Shown here: one piece after another, positions 49,397 through 58,481 of the stretch
How the letters are laid out: every line of letters begins with the position of its first letter
Position numbering within the stretch: position 1 is the first letter of the stretch
DNA from: Mycetocola saprophilus
GTDB taxonomy: Bacteria > Actinomycetota > Actinomycetes > Actinomycetales > Microbacteriaceae
Length of the DNA: 64,000 nt
Assembly: GCF_000718085.1 (NCBI RefSeq)
Contig: NZ_JOEC01000005.1
Span: forward strand, 61,593 to 125,592
Direction: 5' to 3'
Notes under the pieces: model-generated
Databases searched by the model: none
Told to the model about the DNA's origin: nothing
What the model saw: only the letters and a program-made list of their open reading frames with translations
Translations under genes and position numbers: made by a program

Positions 49397-49824
49397 GGGG
49401 TCTCCTTGGAGGTCGGTTGGGCGTAAAGCACCCGGTAGTTGTGGGTCCACTCGTGCCGGCCCTTGGAGTCGAGCCCGAGCGGTGCCGTGGAGAGGCGTGT
49501 GATGTGTGACACCGGGATCCCGTCGAAGTCGAGATACCGGGCGTCGTGGAGTAGCCCGCGGAGGGTTTCGCCGAGGTCGCCGCCGGCGAGATAGTCGGGG
49601 TGGCGGATGCGCACCTGGATGCGGGCCTCGCGGGCGCGGGTGAGGCTGTCGGCGGGGGTGTAGTCGGTGAGGCATGCGGTGATCGGCGCGGTCGGGTGTT
49701 GACTGCCGAACGTGATCGGGTTCTCGCCCGGCTGGAACGCCTGGCCGGCGGGCCGGTAGGTGAGGGTGCCTTCGGCGGCGATGCGCCGTGCTATGCCGGT
49801 CAGCAGCGCCGTCGGGGCGCTCAT
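49393..49824 (-). CDS. tail terminator/tail completion protein
   Basis: 143 aa from ATG 49824. The sequence (IARRIAAEGTLTYRP, ARIQVRIRHPDYLAGGDLGETL, PLGLDSKGRHEWTHNYRVLY) follows the style of minor capsid/tail terminator proteins that cap the tube. It overlaps both neighbours by 4 bp, between the HK97 gp10-like gene and the major tail gene. Confidence 0.65.
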   Translation of the reverse strand: MSAPTALLTGIARRIAAEGTLTYRPAGQAFQPGENPITFGSQHPTAPITACLTDYTPADSLTRAREARIQVRIRHPDYLAGGDLGETLRGLLHDARYLDFDGIPVSHITRLSTAPLGLDSKGRHEWTHNYRVLYAQPTSKETP

Positions 49825-50165
49825 TTGAGGGCCTGACGGATCGGTTTCTGCATGATCGCGACCAGTTCGGCCTCGTTTTCCTTCAACGGCCCCTCGAGGT
49901 ACTTGGCGCGGCCGCCGCGAGGGTGGGACCAGCCCAGTTCCTCGTGCTGCCTCACCGCATACGGGGTGTTGAACGACACCGTGACCTCGAGATCGCCGTC
50001 GGATGCCGGGGTGACGGCCCCGGACTGCCGCAGCGGCCCGTCTTCGATCGGGGCGTTGGATACCGCGACGGCTTTGAGGCGTTCCCCGGCCCGGTTCAAC
50101 CCGACGACTGAGGCCGCCTGGATCGCGGCGATAACGTCGGGCCCGTTCCACTTGAAATCGGCCAA
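49821..50165 (-). CDS. HK97 gp10-like head-tail connector/minor capsid protein
   Basis: 114 aa. GLNRAGERLKAVAVSNAPIEDGPLRQS and VSFNTPYAVRQHEELGWSHP are the typical gp10 pattern (helix, then the xTPYAvrqhe strand). It acts at the neck, joining head and tail. Gene order (adaptor, stopper, gp10, terminator) is canonical. Confidence 0.8.
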   Translation of the reverse strand: MADFKWNGPDVIAAIQAASVVGLNRAGERLKAVAVSNAPIEDGPLRQSGAVTPASDGDLEVTVSFNTPYAVRQHEELGWSHPRGGRAKYLEGPLKENEAELVAIMQKPIRQALK

Positions 50166-50175
50166 TTGGGCCTCC

Positions 50176-50484
50176 TTACTGGATGCGCACCACGAGGTGC
50201 GACGGGGCGTCGGGATGGTCTTTCACCTCGACCGCGAGCACGATCGCCTCCCTGGTGGGGGTGATGATCGTGGACCGCGGGCCCGGCGGTAGACCGGGAT
50301 CGAGGATGACGAGACCGGTGGAGGTTTCCTGCTGCCCGTCCACCCCGGTGATGACCCGGGTGACGCCGTCCTCGACGTGGGCGCGGACCGTCTCGGGGTC
50401 GCCGAGGATAGGCCCGGTGGACCCTTCCCCGACGACCCGTCGAATGGTGACCTGGTGGCGCATCAGCCGTTTCGGGATCTTCAC
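50176..50484 (-). CDS. head-tail stopper protein
   Basis: 102 aa, beta-rich (MRHQVTIRRVVGEGSTGPIL, VEDGVTRVITG, LVILDPGLPPGPRSTIITP). Size and position between adaptor and gp10-like gene match the head-completion stopper family. It overlaps the adaptor gene by 4 bp. Confidence 0.65.
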   Translation of the reverse strand: MKIPKRLMRHQVTIRRVVGEGSTGPILGDPETVRAHVEDGVTRVITGVDGQQETSTGLVILDPGLPPGPRSTIITPTREAIVLAVEVKDHPDAPSHLVVRIQ

Positions 50485-50888
50485 GTCCTGAACACCACCG
50501 TTCGCTTGTCGAGGCCGGCGGCAGCGAGGATGTCGGCGACTTCGCTGCTGTAGCGCAGATCGACCGCCGAGCCCTTGCCGCCCGCCGCGGTGGTGGGTGT
50601 GCCGAGCTTCACCGTGCCGATGGATGCGCCGCCGAGCACCGCGAGCGACCCGGAAATGTCGCCGGTGTCCTCGAAGAACGCGGCCTGCGCACAGGTCGCT
50701 TCCATGAGGGCCTGGATATGCTCCGGGTCGGTCGCGTTGCCGTCAGCGTCCACGGGGTAGACGACGCCGGTGAGCATGCTGCGCACGCGAATCTCCGCGC
50801 GACGCAACAGGACCGGCGAGACTTGGATGGTCTCGCCGGTCCATGTGGCGTAGTCTTCCGGCGTCGCGTACGGCTTAGGCTTCCCCAT
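50481..50888 (-). CDS. head-tail adaptor (gp6-like connector)
   Basis: 135 aa. The opening YATPEDYATWTGETIQ with helices LLRRAEIRVRSMLTGVVYPVD and IQALMEATCAQAAFF is typical of the phage gp6/gp15-like adaptor that binds the portal. First of the four-gene neck module. Confidence 0.72.
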   Translation of the reverse strand: MGKPKPYATPEDYATWTGETIQVSPVLLRRAEIRVRSMLTGVVYPVDADGNATDPEHIQALMEATCAQAAFFEDTGDISGSLAVLGGASIGTVKLGTPTTAAGGKGSAVDLRYSSEVADILAAAGLDKRTVVFRT

Positions 50889-51069
50889 CTGGGGCCACCT
50901 CGGGGGCCGGGCGCGGCTTGGTGCTGGACACCTTCGCGCCGTTCCACACCAGGTACCGTTCCGCGTTGGGCGACACCTCGTCTACGCGGACCTTGCCGTC
51001 GGTGAAGATGATGCCCGCGTGCAGTTCCTCGCCCGGGTGATCCCCGGGGAGCTTGATCGTTACGGTCAT
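50875..51069 (-). CDS. small phage protein, unknown
   Basis: 64 aa, starting MTVTIKLPGDHPGEELHAG and ending in a Pro-rich tail. It overlaps the adaptor start by 14 bp and lies in the capsid-neck interval where actinophages often carry one or two short accessory genes. It has no recognised domain; a decoration or neck role is possible. Confidence 0.55.
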   Translation of the reverse strand: MTVTIKLPGDHPGEELHAGIIFTDGKVRVDEVSPNAERYLVWNGAKVSSTKPRPAPEVAPDGEA

Positions 51070-51078
51070 CGTCTCCTC

Positions 51079-51420
51079 CTACTTGGCCTTGGGGGCCGGT
51101 TCGGGCTCGGTGGGGGGATCGAGCGGGGCGACCTCGGCCTTCGGGAGAGCTTCCAGGACCGCGGCGACGAGCTCATCCTTGGTCACGGCGTCAACGACGC
51201 CGGGCTTGCCCGCTGCCTCGGCTGCAACGCGGGCCTGTTCGGCCTCCTCGGCGGCCTTCGCGGCGGCCTTGGTCTCAGCGGCGGTCAGGATTACCTTGTA
51301 GCCCTGACGGTGGAAGTAGGCGATCGCGGCCGGGTTAGTGGTCTCGCCTTCGCCGTCGGTGAAGCGCACTCCGGCAACCTCACCGGTGAATCCCGTTACG
51401 GGGGTGGTGATCTTGGGCAT
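51079..51420 (-). CDS. small phage protein with Ala/Glu-rich helix, unknown
   Basis: 113 aa. The first 45 residues (FTGEVAGVRFTDGEGETTN, AIAYFHRQGYKVI) resemble the short N-terminal motif of proteins encoded after capsid genes. The rest is a long Ala/Glu/Lys helix and a Pro-rich end. It is probably structural or a head accessory; no firm assignment. Confidence 0.55.
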   Translation of the reverse strand: MPKITTPVTGFTGEVAGVRFTDGEGETTNPAAIAYFHRQGYKVILTAAETKAAAKAAEEAEQARVAAEAAGKPGVVDAVTKDELVAAVLEALPKAEVAPLDPPTEPEPAPKAK

Positions 51421-51477
51421 ATGGGGGCCCTTTCTGTGAGGCCGGGCGGGCGCACGTGTGTACGCCCGCCCGGGGTG

Positions 51478-52482
51478 TTACCGAACCTTGATGTTGCGGA
51501 AGACCGCGGCGGCCTTGGTGGCCTTGAGTGCGACGGCGACGGGGCCGAGCTCGACACCGCCCTCCTGTACCGCCTTCACGTTGGTGAAGTCGGGGAGGTA
51601 GTAGTCGATGAGGCTGCCGCCGGTGGTGGAGACACCGTGGAATCCGTCGAGGCCTGCGCGGTATGCGTACAGGTCGGTCAGGCCGGTCACGGTGTTGCCG
51701 CCGATGGTGCGCTCCTCGACGGGGATGATCAGGTCATTCGACCCGGACTTAGCGCCCGCGTCGACGAGGATCAGGCCGCCGTAGGTCTCACGCTCGATCG
51801 GTCGGCCGTCGGGACCGGCCAGGCCCTCAACGGGGCTCTTGGTGTACATGTTGGCGCGACGTGCCGCAGCGCGCACCCGCGCGAGGGACGCGGCGTTGCC
51901 CACGATGACGGTCGGGGTGCCGTCGAGGGTGGAAAGGAACTCGTCGATCGCGTCCAGGGCCTTGTGCTCGGCACGGCTGTCGCTGTCAAAGTCGGACCAG
52001 TTGGTCACCTGTCCCGGACGGAACTCGGTGGACGAGCCCACGAGGGCCTTGTCCAGACCGTCGAACGCGGCGGCGTTGGTCGCGGTGTCGCCGTTGATGA
52101 CGAGGTCGCTGAACAGTGCGGCGGTGGACTTCGCCTTCTGCGCCAGGTTCAGCGCGACCGCACCGGACGCGGCGGCACCGAGCTTGGCGACGACGCGGTC
52201 TACCTGGAAGGTGCCACCGAGCACCGCGAGCGAAACGTAGTGCATCGACGTTTCGACGTTCTGCGGGGTGTACTCGGTGTTGATCTCACGAGTGTTCGCG
52301 GTGGCCTGGGTCTTGAGACGACGGTATCCGGTGGTGAGGGTGCCGCCGCCACCGTTGGGGTTCACGATGTCGTCGAACTCGATCGAGTCGAGGATCGCGT
52401 TCGACTTGCGGAACTCGTCGATGACGAGGTGGTTGATGTCGTCGGAGGTGTTGTTCTTTGCTTCGAGCAGGGAAACGGGCAC
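51478..52482 (-). CDS. major capsid protein
   Basis: 334 aa. It follows the scaffold gene by 17 bp and carries the mix expected of an HK97-fold capsid: VSLAVLGGTFQVDRVVAKLG, a central AIDEFLSTLDGTPTVIVGNAASLARVRAA spine region, and GLILVDAGAKSGSNDLIIPVEE. Highly biased codon use fits high late expression. Confidence 0.88.
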   Translation of the reverse strand: MPVSLLEAKNNTSDDINHLVIDEFRKSNAILDSIEFDDIVNPNGGGGTLTTGYRRLKTQATANTREINTEYTPQNVETSMHYVSLAVLGGTFQVDRVVAKLGAAASGAVALNLAQKAKSTAALFSDLVINGDTATNAAAFDGLDKALVGSSTEFRPGQVTNWSDFDSDSRAEHKALDAIDEFLSTLDGTPTVIVGNAASLARVRAAARRANMYTKSPVEGLAGPDGRPIERETYGGLILVDAGAKSGSNDLIIPVEERTIGGNTVTGLTDLYAYRAGLDGFHGVSTTGGSLIDYYLPDFTNVKAVQEGGVELGPVAVALKATKAAAVFRNIKVR

Positions 52483-52498
52483 AGTGTGCTCCTTTCGG

Positions 52499-53185
52499 TT
52501 ATCCGCCCAGAACCGCGGCTACGGCGCTCTGGAGGGTGGGCTTGGTCTTGGTGGTCTGCTGGCCGCCGCCCGCGCCGGGGCCGGAGGATCCGGCGACCTG
52601 GGTGAGTGCGTGGGCGGGGTTTGCGGTCAGTGCTGCGGTGATCGCGGCCTTTACCGCGTCCGCGTCGGCCGGGTCGATGCCGGCGAGCGTGGTTGTGAAG
52701 GCGCGGGAGTCGAGCAGGCTGTCGCCGTTGGCGTTCAGGCCGGGGGCGGCGCGCAGCACGGCGTTCTCGCGAGCCAGGGCCGCCTGGGCCTCGGTGGCGG
52801 TGGCGATGGCACTGTCGCGCTCCTGCACGGTCTGGGTTAGCTGTTCGAGGGTGGGAGCTTCGTCGCCTCCGCCGAGCAGCTTGGTGATGTCGGCCAGGGC
52901 CTTTGCGGCCTTCGCGGCTTCGGCTTCCGCCGCGGTCTTCGCGGTGCGGTACTTGGCGGCCTCGGCGCGAGCCTTTGCTGTTTCCTTGTTCGCCGTTTCG
53001 ACGTCGAGGTTGCCGGGCTCGGTGGGTGCGCTGTCACCTGCGGGGGCCTGCCCCGGGGTGGGTGCAGCAGCGGGGTCCGGAGTGGTACCGGCCGCGCCTT
53101 CTCCACCGCCCTCGATAAACCGGATGCCGCGCAGCGACAGACGATCCATGGGGGCGAGGTACGGGCGAGCGATGATGTGCAGCAT
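52499..53185 (-). CDS. capsid scaffolding protein
   Basis: 228 aa. The middle is a coiled coil rich in Ala, Glu and Lys (AKARAEAAKYRTAKTAAEAE; LEQLTQTVQERDSAI), and the end is Ala/Gly-rich, as in phage scaffolds. It lies directly before the capsid gene. It guides procapsid assembly and is then lost. No protease domain is fused or adjacent. Confidence 0.8.
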   Translation of the reverse strand: MLHIIARPYLAPMDRLSLRGIRFIEGGGEGAAGTTPDPAAAPTPGQAPAGDSAPTEPGNLDVETANKETAKARAEAAKYRTAKTAAEAEAAKAAKALADITKLLGGGDEAPTLEQLTQTVQERDSAIATATEAQAALARENAVLRAAPGLNANGDSLLDSRAFTTTLAGIDPADADAVKAAITAALTANPAHALTQVAGSSGPGAGGGQQTTKTKPTLQSAVAAVLGG

Positions 53186-53253
53186 GATGTTCCTTTCGTC
53201 CCGCTCCCGGCGGGCTCGATGGGTACGAAAAAAGCCCCCACGTGTGTGGAGGC

Positions 53254-54750
53254 TTAGGCGACTGGGAGCCAGCCGCGTTGAAGGTCGAATCGCGCGACCC
53301 GTTTCGGGGTGATCAGCATGACCTCGGTGAGGCCGGACTGTTCGGCGTATTCGGTGATCCGTTCCAGGGCCTGCCCGGTCGGAAGTGTGGAGGCGCTGAT
53401 GTCGATGACGGCACGGTTTGAGTTGCGGCCGGCGTCGCCGAGTAGCGTGGTGAGGTCGCGGCCGTCGCCCTTGGCGCGTCTAGTGGTCCAGCGGGCACCG
53501 GATATGCGGGCGTTGTAGCCGTCGAGTGGGGTGATGTCTAGCCCGGCGTCTGCGAGGCGCGTGTAGGGGTTGTGGAGGTCCAGCAGGTAGCCCTTACCCT
53601 CGGCGATGACACCGCGTTTCGGAGGGTTCGGCGGGCCGTCGGCGAACCACAGCTGCTCCCGGTACGACTTGCGCCGTACCCCGGTGGCTTTCGTGTGCTC
53701 CCGGAGCGCGGCCTGGGCGTCTTTGAGGTCCTGTTTCGCGTCGGCGACGTTGTTACCGGCTGCGATGTCCCGCTTGGCCTGCCGCACCTCCCGCTCGAGC
53801 GTGCGCTGTCGTGCCCGGTCGGCCTCGGATTGCGGGTCGTAGGTGGTCGCATCAGCCACCACGGTGAGCCCGGGGAGGTAGGCCACGGCCGCGCACCCGC
53901 AGTTGGGGTGCATCAACCCGGCCTTGCGAGCATCATCGAGGGTGCCGTCGACCCGAACCCGAATGTCATGGTCCTCGGTTGTGTGGGGCATTTCGTAGGT
54001 GCCGGCCGGGGTGCCGTCAGTGGAGAGGATCTTCCCCGCCCACACCGAGCAGCGCTCACACGCCCCGTTGCCGATGACGATGGACACCAGGTTGATCCCG
54101 GAATGCTGCATCGTGCCGATCCCGGCGTCAGTCCAGGCTCGGGCGGCCGCGGTGCGGGTGGCCATTTCGGAGTAGGTGCCGATGCGCCAGTTGCGCCCGG
54201 CCTTGTCTTCGAACCCGGTGACGCCCTCGGAGAGGAACCGGGACACGGCGTTGCGCTGCGCTTGCAGCATGGTGGCGTTGCCGGACAGCACTTCGGGGGT
54301 GGTCCAGGCTGTCACCCGCTGGTACACGTCCTGTGGGTAGCGGAGGATGCGGCGGTGGACCTCGGTGAGGCCGTTGTGCAGGTCCGCGGTCAGCGCGGTG
54401 ATCGCTCGGGCATCAGCGGGGCGCATGAGCGAGGCCCGGTCGAGGTTCGGGATGATGCCAAGCGCGGTGATTGCCGCTTGGATGCCGCGCTCGGCGGCGA
54501 TCCCGATGATCTCGGACGCGAACGCCGGGCTGACGCCGGCGACCATGCGCCGTGCTTCGGCTTCCAACTCGCGGAGGGCCTGCATGCGGCGGGTCAGGTC
54601 GGGGCGCTCATCCATGCCTTCGGCGAAGATCGCTTTCGCGCGGGCCACCAGCTGCCGTTCCAGATCCCCATACACCGAGGCGACCAGACGGCCGAGCTCG
54701 TCAACCAGGATCGAGGGGAGCAGATGCTCAGGTGGAACGAACATCTGCAC
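53254..54750 (-). CDS. MuF-like minor capsid protein with nuclease-toxin-like C terminus
   Basis: 498 aa. Residues about 1-310 match phage minor capsid protein 2/MuF proteins: helical N terminus, then NLVSIVIGNGACERCSVWAG, DIRVRVDG and LMHPNCGCAAVAYLPG with paired cysteines. A coiled-coil linker (about 320-365) leads to a separate 124-residue domain starting at about 375 (NPPKRGVIAEGKGYLLDL; AVIDISASTLPTGQALERI; VMLITPKRVARFDL). This pattern resembles CdiA-C/BECR-fold RNase toxins and MuF-linked polymorphic toxins. It is next to the portal gene, and may be packaged and injected. No immunity gene is recognised. The toxin call is tentative. Confidence 0.75.
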   Translation of the reverse strand: MQMFVPPEHLLPSILVDELGRLVASVYGDLERQLVARAKAIFAEGMDERPDLTRRMQALRELEAEARRMVAGVSPAFASEIIGIAAERGIQAAITALGIIPNLDRASLMRPADARAITALTADLHNGLTEVHRRILRYPQDVYQRVTAWTTPEVLSGNATMLQAQRNAVSRFLSEGVTGFEDKAGRNWRIGTYSEMATRTAAARAWTDAGIGTMQHSGINLVSIVIGNGACERCSVWAGKILSTDGTPAGTYEMPHTTEDHDIRVRVDGTLDDARKAGLMHPNCGCAAVAYLPGLTVVADATTYDPQSEADRARQRTLEREVRQAKRDIAAGNNVADAKQDLKDAQAALREHTKATGVRRKSYREQLWFADGPPNPPKRGVIAEGKGYLLDLHNPYTRLADAGLDITPLDGYNARISGARWTTRRAKGDGRDLTTLLGDAGRNSNRAVIDISASTLPTGQALERITEYAEQSGLTEVMLITPKRVARFDLQRGWLPVA

Positions 54751-54759
54751 CCCTTCCGG

Positions 54760-56346
54760 TTAGAAGCTCGGGCTGGCCGGGTCCGCTGCGGGCTGGCTGT
54801 CGGCGAGGATCCCGTCGACTTCCTTGCGGACTCGCGCGTCATCCCAGTCGGGGTGAGCGGTGCGGACCTTGGTGTCTACCGTGATCGCCCGGGCCCCGTC
54901 GAGCAGCCCGATGACCTGTGCGTCACGCAGCGGATCCGACTGGGATACCGCGGGGAAGCTGACCGAGGGCAGATCGAACCGGCCGCCGCCCTTGCCCGGG
55001 AACACGAGGCCGTCGATTTCCAGTGCGACCGAGGCCTGCTCGGAGATCGCAGCCTTGTCGTACAGGGCTTTCTTGTCCCGGGTGCGTTCAGACGACTTCT
55101 CGCGGTCCTGGACCTCGGTGGCGGTCTTCACTTGGTTGCCGTACTCGCCCCATGCGGACGGGCTGTACCCGGCCGCGCGCAGGATCTCCCGGTACAGGGC
55201 GTACGCGGTGGCCTCGTACTGCTCAACCGGGATATCAGGCTGGAAGAAGTCCAGGCCCGAACCGGTCTCCGAGTCGCCGATGGGGCGGTCGAGGCCGGTG
55301 AACACTTCGCGGTCCTCATCGAACGTGGACGCCTGGCCGGGGCCGTTGGACGTGAGGAACGCTGCAGGTGCGGTGATCCGGGCCCGAGACAGGCGGATCG
55401 ATCGCGACCATGCCGTCCAGGTCTCATCCAGCTGGTCGAACAGGGGGAGGATCCCGGCGAAGTCGCTGCGGCCCGCATTGCGCAGGTCGCCGAGCTTTCG
55501 CCATTCACGCGACGGCATGTTGATGTTGTATGACGCGGTGAGACGTTTGATGCCGGTGAGTAGCGTGCCCTCGTCTTGACCCTCAGAGGTGATCGCGGCC
55601 AGGTACTCGGTCTGGGGGAGGGTCTGCAGGGGCACCACGGAGCCGATTTTGGTGCTCGTGCCCTTGTACAGGCGGTTCACGATCCGCCCCACCTCGTGCC
55701 GCTGCAGGTGCCGGTAGACCACGTTCGGGCGGTTCGGGTCCGGGTAGCCCGTCCACAGGGTGAGGGCGGACAGCTTGGATCCTCGCCATTCGGGGATGAT
55801 GCTGTCGGCGGCCACGGACCGCAGCCACGGATGATCGGCGACTTCACGGTCCCATTCGGTGATGACCGCGCACGCCCCGAACACGCTTTTGAGCTCGCCC
55901 ATTTCGTTCCAGGTGGCTTTCACCGCGTCGGAGTTGGCGATGAGGTCGAGGCGCACCTGCTCGCGTCGGATGGTGTCGATCTTGGTCGAGGTGGTGGTGT
56001 CGGTGTTCACCTTGGCCGGTAGCGCTACCGTCGGGGGTTCAGCGAACCCGTAGTCGGCGGCGAGCATGGCCAGGTCGGCCGGTGCCGGGATGTGCAGCCG
56101 GCGGGACTCCTGCCCGGGCGGGACCGGGCGGCCCCAGAACATGCGAGACACCCCGCCCATGAGGCCGCCCCGGTGGAGGGTGCCGTTGTGCAAATGTGTG
56201 GCCTGCCGTGTGGCGCCGTTCTGCGAGTAGATCTCGCCGAGCTTTTTGAGGTCCCCCAGATACCAGGCTTCGTTCTCGGCATAGCTGGCGTAAGCGGTAT
56301 CGAACGGGGCCGGCGGGAACGCCGAGTTTTCAGCCGGTAGCGGCAT
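54760..56346 (-). CDS. portal protein
   Basis: 528 aa. Lies between large terminase and the MuF-like gene. Typical SPP1/A118-like features: LYKGTSTKIGSVVPLQTL, a long clip/stem region, and YREILRAAGYSPSAWGEYGNQVKTATEVQDREKSSERTRDKK near the end. Twelve copies form the DNA gate at one capsid vertex. Confidence 0.9.
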   Translation of the reverse strand: MPLPAENSAFPPAPFDTAYASYAENEAWYLGDLKKLGEIYSQNGATRQATHLHNGTLHRGGLMGGVSRMFWGRPVPPGQESRRLHIPAPADLAMLAADYGFAEPPTVALPAKVNTDTTTSTKIDTIRREQVRLDLIANSDAVKATWNEMGELKSVFGACAVITEWDREVADHPWLRSVAADSIIPEWRGSKLSALTLWTGYPDPNRPNVVYRHLQRHEVGRIVNRLYKGTSTKIGSVVPLQTLPQTEYLAAITSEGQDEGTLLTGIKRLTASYNINMPSREWRKLGDLRNAGRSDFAGILPLFDQLDETWTAWSRSIRLSRARITAPAAFLTSNGPGQASTFDEDREVFTGLDRPIGDSETGSGLDFFQPDIPVEQYEATAYALYREILRAAGYSPSAWGEYGNQVKTATEVQDREKSSERTRDKKALYDKAAISEQASVALEIDGLVFPGKGGGRFDLPSVSFPAVSQSDPLRDAQVIGLLDGARAITVDTKVRTAHPDWDDARVRKEVDGILADSQPAADPASPSF

Positions 56347-56354
56347 GGGGCCTC

Positions 56355-57662
56355 CTAAGCGGCGAGGGCGTACCGCAGATACGGCAGCCAGGTGGAACGG
56401 GTGGTGTAGATCGCGTAACGCATGGCGTCCATGAAGTGATCATCGACCTTCTCGACCTTGTCCTCGCCAGCCTCGGTGGCTTTGGGGTCCCACGAGTACT
56501 CGGTGATTTCTTCGAGGACGCCTTCGCATCGGTCGGTGATGAGCAGCACCCCGGCGGACAGTAGGGACGCGACCAGGGCGATGCCTTTGTCCACCCGGTT
56601 GTGTGCCGGCCACGTGTTGCGGCCAGACTCGGCGAGCTGTGCCCGGAGGGATGCTGCGGACGGGTCGAGGATCAGCATTTCCGGGATCACTTGCCCGTGA
56701 GGGGAGTGCTCGGTGCCGTCGAGCCATTCGAGGAGCCGAGCGGACAGCTGGGCGTCGGAGAGGGTGTGCCCGTGGTGTTTCTTCGAGGAGTAGGACCATT
56801 CGTCCATGAGCACCAGGCGGGGACGTTCCTCAGCGGTGATGCCGAGGAGCAGTGCCGCAGTGGTGTTCGTGGTTCCGTAGTCGGCCCCGAGGGCGAGGAC
56901 ACGGGCGATGGGCGGCATGTCCTGCCACCTGATCATGTGTTTCTTCTCGTCCCACGAGTTGTACACGGCACCTTCGGCGTTGGTCCACAGGCCGCGGATG
57001 AACCGGTCGTAGAACACGCCCGCGAACTGGGCTTTCATGTCGGCGATGTACCCGGGCTTCAACGAGGGGTTGTCGTCCATCGTGAACGGGAAGTGGATGA
57101 GGTTTTTCTTCTCCGCCTTCAAGATCCACTTTTTCCGCAACCAGTGGTTCTTGGAACCCGGGTTGGTGGTGGCGAGGACTCGGGCACCGGCGACTCGGAG
57201 ACGGGTCATGAGCATGTCCCAGAACCCCTCGGGGAGGATGGTGACCTCATCGACGTAGGCGAGGCCCACGGTGGACCCTCGGATCTTCGTCTCCGAACTG
57301 GCATCGTTCGCGCCGTACAGGAACACGGTGCGTCCGAGGATCGTCGCCGTCTTGGCCCCGCGCGTGTACGACACATACTTCGTGAGCTCCCCGAAAATCT
57401 CCGGGTTTTGCAGCAGCACGAACACGTTGGTGTACACCGTGTCCAGCGTGCGCCCCACGATGATGATGTTGCCGCCCTTGGGGGCCTCCATGATCGCCAT
57501 GAGGAACGCCCACAGAGACACGAACGTTTTCCCCGCCGACACCGCGCCAGACCACAACGCGATCTTCTTTTCCTCAGCGCGCACCACAGAACGCATCTGC
57601 GCGAGCGACATGACCGAGGTGAGCCCTTCGAACGCCTCCGGGTTACCCCTCAGCTTCGACAT
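56355..57662 (-). CDS. terL: terminase large subunit
   Basis: About 435 aa. The ATPase half has Walker A in WSGAVSAGKTFVSLW, Walker B in GLAYVDEVTILP and a coupling segment ATTNPGSKNHW. The nuclease half has acidic residues in LALGADYGTTNTTA, EMLILDPSAASLRAQL and DKVEKVDDHFMDAMRYAI, an RNase H-like fold. It pumps and cuts phage DNA. The start at ATG 57662 (or 57668) overlaps the small-subunit stop region; an upstream frame runs to 57701. Confidence 0.93.
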   Translation of the reverse strand: MSKLRGNPEAFEGLTSVMSLAQMRSVVRAEEKKIALWSGAVSAGKTFVSLWAFLMAIMEAPKGGNIIIVGRTLDTVYTNVFVLLQNPEIFGELTKYVSYTRGAKTATILGRTVFLYGANDASSETKIRGSTVGLAYVDEVTILPEGFWDMLMTRLRVAGARVLATTNPGSKNHWLRKKWILKAEKKNLIHFPFTMDDNPSLKPGYIADMKAQFAGVFYDRFIRGLWTNAEGAVYNSWDEKKHMIRWQDMPPIARVLALGADYGTTNTTAALLLGITAEERPRLVLMDEWSYSSKKHHGHTLSDAQLSARLLEWLDGTEHSPHGQVIPEMLILDPSAASLRAQLAESGRNTWPAHNRVDKGIALVASLLSAGVLLITDRCEGVLEEITEYSWDPKATEAGEDKVEKVDDHFMDAMRYAIYTTRSTWLPYLRYALAA

Positions 57663-58170
57663 CGTCATCCGATGCGCTATCAACGTCGCCGATGACAGCA
57701 TGGAACCCAGCCTTCAACGCCGCCAGGGTGGACTCAGCGCCCGTAACGTCGGTCTCTCGTTCAACAATGCGCGAGACTTTATCGAACGCCACAGCGCCCA
57801 TCGTGACCGCCGTGCGACGTGCATCCATCGGGGCCTTCGACAGCGTGTGCTCCCTGTACTCGTTGTCCTTGCCGCCGAAGTTGTACACCAGGTACTCCTC
57901 GTCGAGGGAGTCCAACGCGCTCTCGGCGACCGTGGTGAGTTTCGTAGCCAACCGGATACGCGCAGCAGCAAGATCAGCCACATGCGCCCGGTTGGCCTCG
58001 GCGACCTGTGCGCGGTCAAATTTGAGACCTTCACGTTTCGCCCACAGGGACACGGAAGATGCTGAGATGTTGAGTTCGCGAGCGATCGCGTTGCATCCCA
58101 AACCTTCGTCGTACAGGGCGCGGGCATCTACGCGCGTTTGTTCATCCTCGAATGTTCGGCGCTCGGTCAT
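57643..58170 (-). CDS. terS: terminase small subunit
   Basis: 175 aa from ATG 58170 (MTERRTFEDEQTRVDARAL). A helix-turn-helix (YDEGLGCNAIARELNISASSVSLWAKREG) for packaging-site recognition is followed by long helices for ring formation and an acidic tail. It overlaps terL by about 20 bp. Confidence 0.82.
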   Translation of the reverse strand: MTERRTFEDEQTRVDARALYDEGLGCNAIARELNISASSVSLWAKREGLKFDRAQVAEANRAHVADLAAARIRLATKLTTVAESALDSLDEEYLVYNFGGKDNEYREHTLSKAPMDARRTAVTMGAVAFDKVSRIVERETDVTGAESTLAALKAGFHAVIGDVDSASDDDVEAEG

Positions 58171-58186
58171 GGGCACCTCGATTCTT

Positions 58187-58453
58187 TTAGGTTGTGGGGG
58201 CGTCGAGCCGGTCTTGGGTTTCGCGCAGTATTCGCATGTTTCGTTCTCTCTGCGCGGCGGATGCCGGGTGTGCGAGGAACGCGCTGCAAAGGTCGACTCG
58301 CGGTCCTGGGCCAACGAGTCCACCCTGAGAGAACTGATGCTCTGGTCGGGCAGGCGCTATCAGCCCGAGGTTCATGAACATCTTCACTAGGAGGGCATCA
58401 TCATCAGTGCGCCGGCCAAGGTCGAGCATGTCGTAGATAGGTGTATCGCTCAT
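58187..58453 (-). CDS. small phage protein, unknown
   Basis: 88 aa. GGAGGG lies just before the ATG, so translation is likely. The start MSDTPIYDMLDLGRRTDDD and the central PEHQFSQGGLVGPGP give no family. It sits 16 bp upstream of terS in the same operon. It ends in an Arg-rich helix. Confidence 0.6.
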   Translation of the reverse strand: MSDTPIYDMLDLGRRTDDDALLVKMFMNLGLIAPARPEHQFSQGGLVGPGPRVDLCSAFLAHPASAAQRERNMRILRETQDRLDAPTT

Positions 58454-58481
58454 CTACCCTCCTTGGCGCATTGGGAGGCGT

